DNA from: JBBDIK01 sp040880465
GTDB taxonomy: Bacteria; Actinomycetota; UBA4738; JBBDHU01
Assembly: GCA_040880465.1 (NCBI GenBank)
Contig: JBBDIK010000007.1
Span: 1-64,000, forward strand
Direction: 5' to 3'
Length of the DNA: 64,000 bases
A program made the position numbers and the translations under genes. Below are positions 58,188-64,000 of this stretch, piece by piece (position 1 is the first letter of the stretch; every line of letters starts with the position of its first letter). The notes below the pieces were generated by a model. It searched no databases. It was given only the letters and a program-made list of their open reading frames with translations, and was not told the origin of the DNA.

Positions 58188-58915
58188 TCCAAGACCACGA
58201 TCGTATCGACGAGTTGCTCGCAGGCTACGTCCTGCAGGGCCTGGAAGGCGACGACGCCCGCGAAGCCGATCGGCTCCTGGTCGAACACGTTCCCGACTGC
58301 GCCGTGTGCAAGGAAACGCTCGCCGCCTTCCAGGCGGTAACCGGCGACCTGGCACTGGCCGCCGACCCGATCGATCCTCCGGACCTGCTGTGGCCGCAGA
58401 TCCGGCGTTCGATGGGCGAGGAGCCGGTGGGCCGCGGTCGCAAGCTCGCGCTCCTGGCCGTCGCCGCATCGATCGTTGCGATCTTCGCACTCGCCGGCTG
58501 GAACGTCTTGCTGAACGGGCGCATCTCCGATGAGTCCGGCCACAAGCAGCAACTCGCCAGCATGCTCGCCGACATGACGGGCGACGACGGCCGACGGATG
58601 GTCTCGCTGGAGGATCCCGACCACGAGCCGACGATGCTCATCTCCTACCTGCCCGGCTACCCGGCGACCCGCTTCGTCGGAGTGAACGTTCCCGATCCGG
58701 CCGAGGGCCACGTCTACCGCGTCTGGCTGATCGACCACGGCGACTCCACGCAACTCGCGGACTTCGTCCCGTCCGAAGGTGTCGTGATGATCGAGTCGAA
58801 CATCGACCTGTCGACCTTCGACGAGGTCGTTATCACCGAGGAGCCGGGCTCCGCTTCGGCGACGTTCGCACCGGGTGGCACCGTCCGCTGGAGCGGGAAC
58901 GTCTTCGCTACCTAG
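58184..58915 (+). CDS. Zinc-type anti-sigma factor (RskA-like)
   Basis: A 243-residue membrane protein: an N-terminal zinc anti-sigma domain (H35, C39, C42 in HVPDCAVCKE), a helix at 87-108 and an extracytoplasmic RskA-type domain (VGVNVPDPAEGHVYRVWLI). It should hold the upstream sigma factor inactive until cleaved. The pair is translationally coupled. The signal sensed is unknown; the CxxC could be redox-sensitive. Confidence 0.9.
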   Translation: MIQDHDRIDELLAGYVLQGLEGDDAREADRLLVEHVPDCAVCKETLAAFQAVTGDLALAADPIDPPDLLWPQIRRSMGEEPVGRGRKLALLAVAASIVAIFALAGWNVLLNGRISDESGHKQQLASMLADMTGDDGRRMVSLEDPDHEPTMLISYLPGYPATRFVGVNVPDPAEGHVYRVWLIDHGDSTQLADFVPSEGVVMIESNIDLSTFDEVVITEEPGSASATFAPGGTVRWSGNVFAT

Positions 58916-59655
58916 GCGGTCGGCTCGGCGGCCGGTGTGGGTGCAGGTGCCGGCCCGGACGCGGACGCTTTCAGGAACCCGAGGAACATCACGCTGATCC
59001 CCGCCAACAGCGTCAGCGAGAATCCGACCAGGATGCCCGTCGCCGCGAACGCAGACCCGCCGGCGACGATGGTCGCGCCGAGGGCGATCAGCAGCGTTCC
59101 CCAGAACCGGCCGCGCAGGTCCGGCGCCCTACGCATCTTCCACGCCGACCACCCCGTGCCGGCCAGCAGGATCGCATACGCCGTGTAGGAGGAGACCCTG
59201 GCGAGCGTGATCGCGACCGCGGGCGGGCCGAAGACATCCACCCCTCTCGGGAGGTCAAGCGTGAACGGGACGAAGACGTGGCCCTCTGCCCGGGTGAATG
59301 GGTCGCTGAAGGCACCGAACGCTTCGAGGTAGACCACGTAGGCCGCACCCAGCGCCAACAACGTGAGCGCCGTCACCGTCACGGCGCGCCGCCCGGGGAA
59401 CAGCAGCACGAACTCGCCCGCGGCCAAGGCCGGAACCGTGAGGATCGCGCCGAAGAGCCAGTAGGCCGCGAACAGCTCCACGCTCCAACCGAACGAGACC
59501 CCGGCGAAGAGCGCGACGGACGCCAGCGCGTACATGCCCATCGCGATCGCCCAGAGGAGCTGGTACGTCTGCCTGCGAGCCACGAACCGGCGGACCAGCG
59601 CCGCGCAGAACACCCCGGCCACGATCGCTGCCGCAAGCGGAAAGATCCCGATCAC
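58912..59655 (-). CDS. Seven-helix membrane protein of unknown function
   Basis: A 247-residue, mostly hydrophobic protein with about seven helices and an Ala/Pro-rich C-terminal tail. No motif is recognised. The stop overlaps the convergent anti-sigma stop. The ATG at 59655 is the only sensible start. Not obviously a transporter or enzyme. Confidence 0.7.
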   Translation of the reverse strand: MIGIFPLAAAIVAGVFCAALVRRFVARRQTYQLLWAIAMGMYALASVALFAGVSFGWSVELFAAYWLFGAILTVPALAAGEFVLLFPGRRAVTVTALTLLALGAAYVVYLEAFGAFSDPFTRAEGHVFVPFTLDLPRGVDVFGPPAVAITLARVSSYTAYAILLAGTGWSAWKMRRAPDLRGRFWGTLLIALGATIVAGGSAFAATGILVGFSLTLLAGISVMFLGFLKASASGPAPAPTPAAEPTA

Positions 59656-59735
59656 GCACCGCCCCCGTTACGTTGAGATTCCGTGCCGTTCATCGCCCGG
59701 AGCATATCCCGGGTGTAGCATCCCTTCCGCGACCC

Positions 59736-60518
59736 ATGGACTTCCCTGCCCCTTCACTCGTGTTCTCGACGGCCCCCTTCTTCCGGCGGCCGGTCCGCGA
59801 AGCCATGGAGACCGCCGCTCGCGCCGGCTTCGAGGGCGTCGAGGTCATGGTCAGTAAAGACCCCGACACGCAGGACGCCGAGCGGCTCTCGGAACTCGCG
59901 AACGACTACGACCTGCGGATCGGCGCCATCCACGCCCCGTTCCTCGTCTTCACCCGCCGCGTCTTCGGCACCGACCCTGTTCGCAAGGTCGAGCGGTCGG
60001 TCGATCTGGCCGAGGCCGTCGGCGCTCCGATCGTCGTCGCCCACCCCCCCTATCGCTGGCAGGGTCACTACCGGCGCTGGCTCGACACCGAACTTCCCCG
60101 CATCTCCCACGAACGCGATGTGACCGTCGCAGTCGAGAACATGTTCCCGCTCGGGTTCGCGTTCCACGGCCATCACCGGATGGACGAACTGGCCCGCTAC
60201 CCGGACCTCACCCTCGACACGAGCCACGCCGCCGTCTCGGGCCTCGACCTCATCGACGTCGCCACTCACCACAGCGAACGCCTCCGCCACATCCACCTAT
60301 CGAACAACCGCGGACGAGGATGGGACTCGCACCTCCCCGTCGACGAGGGCGTGCTCCCCATCCCCGAGTTCCTCGAGTCCCTCGCGGACCAGCGTTTCAC
60401 CGGGAGCATCTCCCTGGAACTCGACCTCCGCCGCTGGCTCGCAGACCCCTCCGCGCTCCACGAAGTCCTCGTCGCCAACCGCCGCACCTGCGAACGCCGC
60501 CTCCCCGCGCTGGCGTGA
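59736..60518 (+). CDS. Sugar phosphate isomerase/epimerase-type TIM barrel
   Basis: A 260-residue protein of the xylose-isomerase-like/AP endonuclease 2 barrel family. Metal-binding elements are visible as IGAIHAPF, IVVAHPP, VAVENMF, LTLDTSHAA and HIHLSNNRG, with a late SLELDL strand. The substrate cannot be told. ATG 59736 opens the homology; 21 upstream codons are unlikely. Confidence 0.85.
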   Translation: MDFPAPSLVFSTAPFFRRPVREAMETAARAGFEGVEVMVSKDPDTQDAERLSELANDYDLRIGAIHAPFLVFTRRVFGTDPVRKVERSVDLAEAVGAPIVVAHPPYRWQGHYRRWLDTELPRISHERDVTVAVENMFPLGFAFHGHHRMDELARYPDLTLDTSHAAVSGLDLIDVATHHSERLRHIHLSNNRGRGWDSHLPVDEGVLPIPEFLESLADQRFTGSISLELDLRRWLADPSALHEVLVANRRTCERRLPALA

Positions 60519-60541
60519 AAATCGTTTGGTAGCCTCCGGCC

Positions 60542-60706
60542 GTGCGCCGAGGAACCCTGATCACGCTCATCGTCCTGCTCGCGGCCATCGCCATCGTCGC
60601 GCTCGTGCAGTTGTCCCTGGGTTCTTCGGGAGGCCCGACGTGCCCCGGTCCGACCTCGAACCCGACCGCCCTCCCGGCGCCGGGAACGACCCTGGAATGC
60701 GAGTGA
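60542..60706 (+). CDS. 54-residue single-helix protein
   Basis: GTG 60542, six bases after a TAGCCT -10, opens a peptide with one helix (about 6-25) and a short Gly/Pro/Thr-rich outer part with two cysteines (C34 and C53). It ends 28 bp before the next membrane protein gene. A small secreted or membrane peptide; no homologue recognised. Confidence 0.5.
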   Translation: MRRGTLITLIVLLAAIAIVALVQLSLGSSGGPTCPGPTSNPTALPAPGTTLECE

Positions 60707-60734
60707 AGCAGCTACAGCAGCTGGGAAGGCGCTC

Positions 60735-61271
60735 ATGAATCCGCAGGACCGAGGTCCGCTCATCATCGCCGGCGGTATCGTCATCGCCGGGCTGTTCATC
60801 GCCATCGCGATCTACCTCTCGCGCGGCCCTGCGGATGTGGCTACCGCCCCGGCGCCCACGCACTCGCCCCGACCTGCGATCAGCGTGAGCCCGACCGCCG
60901 CACCCGAACCCAACACCGCCGAGCAGGATCGCGAGACGAAGGACAACCTCGAGGAGGCGATCGGGGCCGCTACGAAGATCTACGAGGACGGTGGCGACTT
61001 CTCGGCGGCGGACAGCTTCTCGATGGCTCAGGCGTTCCCGCGCTTCACGTACCAGGAATCGATCCGAGATTCGACCGACCCTCAGGACATCAGCGTGTAC
61101 GCGACCGACACCGAGTGGTCCGCGGCGGCGGCCTCAGGATCGGAGAGCTGCTTCTGGATCAAGGTAGCGGTCGAGGCCGCGGGCGACGAGCCACAGGTTT
61201 CCTACGGGGCGGGATCGCCGTGCACCGGTCGCGCCGCATCATCGGCCACGGCGGGCAACTGGCCGGCGTGA
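60735..61271 (+). CDS. Membrane-anchored protein with pilin-like C-terminal domain
   Basis: A 178-residue protein with one N-terminal helix (about 8-29), a Pro/Ser/Thr-rich stretch and a small domain ending in SESCFWIKVAVE and a second cysteine. The order helix (EEAIGAATKIYEDGG), strand (ISVYATDTEWSAAAA) and Cys pair resembles the C-terminal domain of some actinobacterial pilins, but no prepilin cleavage site is seen. GGGAAGG precedes the ATG. Assignment weak. Confidence 0.6.
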   Translation: MNPQDRGPLIIAGGIVIAGLFIAIAIYLSRGPADVATAPAPTHSPRPAISVSPTAAPEPNTAEQDRETKDNLEEAIGAATKIYEDGGDFSAADSFSMAQAFPRFTYQESIRDSTDPQDISVYATDTEWSAAAASGSESCFWIKVAVEAAGDEPQVSYGAGSPCTGRAASSATAGNWPA

Positions 61272-61294
61272 AACGGACCTGAGAACGGGAGGGT

Positions 61295-61396
61295 CTAGCG
61301 ACCCTGCTGTCGGCGCGCCCAGCGCGTCTTCTTCAGAAGCTTCTTGTGCTTCTTCTTGCGCATCTTCTTACGACGCTTCTTGACGAGCGACGGCAC
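61295..61396 (-). CDS. AURKAIP1/COX24-domain ribosomal protein (bS22 type)
   Basis: A 33-residue, very basic peptide starting (M)PSLVKKRRKKMRKKKHKKLL and ending TRWARRQQGR. It matches the tiny actinobacterial bS22 proteins that sit in the 30S decoding region. GTG 61396 has an AGGAAGG site. It supports an actinomycetote origin. Confidence 0.88.
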   Translation of the reverse strand: MPSLVKKRRKKMRKKKHKKLLKKTRWARRQQGR

Positions 61397-61417
61397 ACGC
61401 TTCCTTCCTCTTCGATG

Positions 61418-62308
61418 TCAGGTGGTTCCGAACAGACCGTTCAGGTCAACCCGCCTGGTGTCGAACCCCTCATCCAGGCGAACGCTCCCCAGTCTAAGGG
61501 CCCGAGGCGCCTCCGCCACCGGCGAGACCAGGCGCATGACCCCCTCGTCCGCAGCGTACTCAAGATACCCGAGACCGAGGTAGGCGCCCGCTCCGTCCGA
61601 GAGACCCACCAGGAGCCGGTCGAGCTGCGCGAGGTCGAACAAGGGCGGAACGGCAGGCATGAAGACGGTCGGCTTGACGCGCCAACGCTGGAGCGAGCCC
61701 GAGAAGTACGTCGTGAAGGCGGCGACCCGGTCCGCGACGCGCTGGTCCGGGGTGGTCGGCACGACCGAGGGATGGACAGGGAGCGAGACGACCTCGGCGT
61801 CGAAGAAGCGCTGCACGATCCCCAGGAGTGGCTCTAGTTCGCCGCCGCGCTGCAGCCCCACGACCAGGTCCGGCTGGATCAGTTCGAACTTGTGGTACTT
61901 GAGCGACTGACCCTCCAAGCCGGAGACGAGACCGCTGGTGTCGACGACGACGATGTCCGCGCCTGCCTGCTTCGCGCGTGCGACCGAACGGCCGGTCCCG
62001 GCGACGACCTGCAGCAGATGACCCTGGGGCGAGGATGAGCCGACGAACTGCAATGAATCGGGATGGGCCAGCCCCTCCGGCTCGATGTCATGCGGCGAGC
62101 GGATCAGCTTGAGTCCGACGGTCGCCGGGGGGCCGCTGGCCGGCTGTGCAACGTCGGCATCGACGAGGGCGCCCATGCGGCCGGCCTCGGCCGCCGCGCG
62201 CAGGATGCTCTTCGCGATCGTGGTCTTGCCCGCGTCCAAGCCACCGACCAGCGCAACCGTGTGCGCCGATGCAGCCGCTCGTTCGACGAGCGCGTCGTGG
62301 TCGTCCAT
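61418..62308 (-). CDS. Clp1/polynucleotide-kinase-like P-loop protein
   Basis: A 296-residue NTPase with Walker A GGLDAGKTT (22-30), DADVAQP at the usual switch I place and VVDTSGLVSG as Walker B, the pattern of the CLP1_P domain. In eukaryotes and archaea relatives phosphorylate RNA 5' ends. The C-terminal half has no clear CLP1 fold match. It is followed by the bS22 gene. Activity in bacteria is uncertain. Confidence 0.72.
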   Translation of the reverse strand: MDDHDALVERAAASAHTVALVGGLDAGKTTIAKSILRAAAEAGRMGALVDADVAQPASGPPATVGLKLIRSPHDIEPEGLAHPDSLQFVGSSSPQGHLLQVVAGTGRSVARAKQAGADIVVVDTSGLVSGLEGQSLKYHKFELIQPDLVVGLQRGGELEPLLGIVQRFFDAEVVSLPVHPSVVPTTPDQRVADRVAAFTTYFSGSLQRWRVKPTVFMPAVPPLFDLAQLDRLLVGLSDGAGAYLGLGYLEYAADEGVMRLVSPVAEAPRALRLGSVRLDEGFDTRRVDLNGLFGTT

Positions 62309-62580
62309 GTCGCCTCCGGGCCTCGGCCCCGAGACGTCGTTCAGCTCGCGCGTGCGCTATCCGGCGATCGCCGGCGCGTTCCGGGTCCTCCTGGTGGTCG
62401 GTCCTGCCTCACACACGGTCACGAACGAAGCGTCTCATCGTCGGGTTCTCGTCATATTCCCTCTCGGGCCGCTGATTGTACGCCGGACCCGCGTGGGCCG
62501 TTCAGTCGTGCCCGCTACCGCCGGACCCGCTCGGGCAGGACCCGCATCCGGCGGAACCCGGCCGGTAGGCTGTGCGGACC

Positions 62581-63372
62581 GTGGAGATCGCCGGAACTAT
62601 CGCCGTCGTGACCGGGGCTTCGTCAGGCCTCGGTTGGTACTCATCACTTGCCCTCGCCGACCGGGGCGCCACGGTCGTCGTCGCGGCCCGCCGGATGGAT
62701 CGACTCGAGGAGTTGGTCCAGCACATCGAGCAGCGCGACGGGCGGGCACTGGCGGTCCGGTGCGACGTCGCGGCGCCTGAGCAGATCGAGGCACTCGCCG
62801 CCGAGGTCGACGGCGCGTTCGGCCGGTGCGACATCCTCGTGAACAACGCGGGCCTGCCCGGCGGGGGCCTGTTCGCCGACCGGACGCCGGAGGAGATCGA
62901 ACGCCTGGTCCGCGTCAACATCCTGGGCGTGATGCACGGGTGCCGCGTGTTCCTCCCGATGATGCTGGCGGCGGGGCGCGGCCACATCCTGAACATCGCC
63001 TCGATCGCCGGCCGTCACGCGGCGCCGACGGCCGCCCTCTACTCGTCGACCAAACACGCGGTCAGCGCGTTCTCCGAGTCGCTCTCGCACGAGCTGATCG
63101 ACCACGGCATCCTCGTCACGTCGATGAACCCGGGGTTCGCCGCGACGGAAGGGTTCCCACAGGGCGACCTTCCCAGGCATCTCGTGATGCGGGCAGGAAC
63201 GGTCGCTCGCGCGGTGGTCCGGGCCGTGGAACGAGATGCCGGACCCCAGATCACCGTCCCGCGGTGGGCCGGCACCCTGGAAGTGTTCCGGATCCTCGGA
63301 CCGCTCTACTGGTGGGGCATGCGCAGGCTGATCAAGGTGCGCTCGCGCCCGTCGCCAACCCGCCCAGCCTAG
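62581..63372 (+). CDS. Short-chain dehydrogenase/reductase
   Basis: A 263-residue classical SDR: TGASSGLG (11-18) for the cofactor, NNAG, catalytic S141, Y154 and K158 in YSSTK. R in AARRMDR suggests NADP preference. The substrate is unknown; the C-terminal helix with VFRILGPLYWWGMRRL may touch the membrane. GTG 62581 lies nine bases after TAGGCT; the GTG at 62572 is possible. Confidence 0.9.
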   Translation: MEIAGTIAVVTGASSGLGWYSSLALADRGATVVVAARRMDRLEELVQHIEQRDGRALAVRCDVAAPEQIEALAAEVDGAFGRCDILVNNAGLPGGGLFADRTPEEIERLVRVNILGVMHGCRVFLPMMLAAGRGHILNIASIAGRHAAPTAALYSSTKHAVSAFSESLSHELIDHGILVTSMNPGFAATEGFPQGDLPRHLVMRAGTVARAVVRAVERDAGPQITVPRWAGTLEVFRILGPLYWWGMRRLIKVRSRPSPTRPA

Positions 63373-63395
63373 CGGTCGGCTATCGTGCCGGGGTC

Positions 63396-64000
63396 ATGCT
63401 GAAGATCATCAACCTCAGAGCAGGCGAGGAGCTACCGGGTCCATCCCCGGTCGCGCTGGACGATGACGTCCTGGCCGGAACCCGCGCCATCATCGAACGT
63501 GTTCGCAGCGAGGGAGACGCAGCCCTCGTTGCGCTCACGCGCGAGTTCGACGGCGCCGACATCGCAGGCCGCATCGCACTGGATGATGACGAACTGGACT
63601 CGGCGGCAGGCGAACTCGACCCGGCGCTCCGCGACGCGCTCGACCGGATGGCCGACCGACTGCGAGCGTTCCACGCGCGACAGCTCCCCCTGGCCTGGGA
63701 TGCCGAGCGCGACGGCGTCCGCTACGGCGAGATCGTCAAGCCGCTATCGGCGGCGGGCTGCTACGTGCCGGGCGGACGGGCGTCGTACCCATCGACGGTG
63801 TTGATGACCGTCATACCCGCTCGGGTGGCCGGGGTCGAGCGCGTCGTGGTGACGACCCCCTGCGATGAGAATACGGACGTGCCGCCCGCCGTTCGGTACG
63901 CGGCGCGGGTCGCGGAGGTCGACGCCGTCTTTCGGGTCGGCGGGGCACAGGCGATCGCCGCGCTCGCATACGGAACGGAGAGCGTGCCGCGCGTCGACAA
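63396..64000 (+). CDS. hisD: Histidinol dehydrogenase, N-terminal part
   Basis: The first 201 residues of HisD, which makes histidine from histidinol with two NAD+. REFDGADI, YVPGGRASYPSTVLMTVIPA and FRVGGAQAIAALAYGTESVP are hallmarks. The gene runs off the window end. A TATCGT element ends nine bases before the ATG. Other his genes probably follow outside. Confidence 0.95.
   Translation, partial: MLKIINLRAGEELPGPSPVALDDDVLAGTRAIIERVRSEGDAALVALTREFDGADIAGRIALDDDELDSAAGELDPALRDALDRMADRLRAFHARQLPLAWDAERDGVRYGEIVKPLSAAGCYVPGGRASYPSTVLMTVIPARVAGVERVVVTTPCDENTDVPPAVRYAARVAEVDAVFRVGGAQAIAALAYGTESVPRVD

Noticed and set aside
60516..60532. A Rex-like half-site (GTGAAAATCGTTT) after the isomerase gene
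   Set aside because: The second half does not match TTCACAA, and it spans the end of a coding region.
1..64000. CRISPR arrays, insertion sequences, prophage or integrase genes
   Set aside because: No regularly spaced repeats, transposase or integrase motifs, or terminal inverted repeats with target duplications were seen.

Overview
This window is a high-GC stretch of bacterial chromosome, most likely from a deep-branching actinomycetote. The supporting signs are the rex-hemA gene pair, a 33-residue COX24/bS22-type ribosomal gene, a nuo operon carrying quinone-tail genes, and many GTG starts only a few bases after TAnnnT promoter elements. The exact class cannot be told from the sequence. A 10-N assembly gap at 5383-5392 and an apparent one-base frameshift in hemA suggest a draft or metagenome assembly.

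Layout. 1-330: start of tuf and two tRNAs. 379-3955: a DUF192 protein, then a lasso-peptide-like RiPP locus on the minus strand (cyclase, precursor, HPr-kinase-like peptide kinase). 4174-6775: two convergent secreted repeat proteins flanking the gap. 7058-7686: tRNA-Tyr and yajQ. 7701-16702: a ten-gene nuo cluster in the order A-B-C-H-I-J-K-L-M-N with no D, E, F or G. 16854-33500: a complete 14-gene nuo operon, preceded by a geranylgeranyl-reductase-family gene and followed by a polyprenyl diphosphate synthase. 33737-38217: a fused heme A/heme O synthase, a methyltransferase, a receiver-domain protein, a peroxiredoxin-like protein and a TlpA lipoprotein. 38247-44490: a caa3-type oxidase operon (ctaC-D-E-coxIV-ctaG) ending in a membrane-anchored triple cupredoxin. 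44615-47943: System II cytochrome c maturation (ccdA-resB-ccsB). 48108-52888: a split-cytochrome-b menaquinol:cytochrome c reductase operon with a 2x[4Fe-4S] protein, two unassigned membrane proteins and a 34-residue microprotein. 52922-57546: hemL, a PD40 propeller, hemA, rex and a glutaredoxin-like protein. 57618-64000: an ECF sigma/anti-sigma pair, several small membrane proteins, a sugar isomerase, bS22, a Clp1-like P-loop protein, an SDR and the start of hisD.

How it fits together. From 7.7 to 57 kb almost everything serves one aerobic respiratory chain: NADH entry (complete nuo), a second partial complex I, quinone-tail synthesis and reduction, a bc-type complex with a covalent-heme cysteine, a caa3 oxidase, cytochrome c and heme A maturation, and heme precursor synthesis. 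The redox sensor Rex is encoded here. Rex operators (TTGTGAA-N4-TTCACAA) lie before rex, before the ggr-nuo operon and between ccdA and the bc operon, with a degraded copy before the partial nuo cluster. The most unusual points are the partial complex I lacking NuoDEFG, a roughly 30-residue motif shared by its NuoI tail and the bc complex subunit, the ferredoxin-like protein in the bc operon, the triple cupredoxin, and the lasso-like locus with a peptide kinase.
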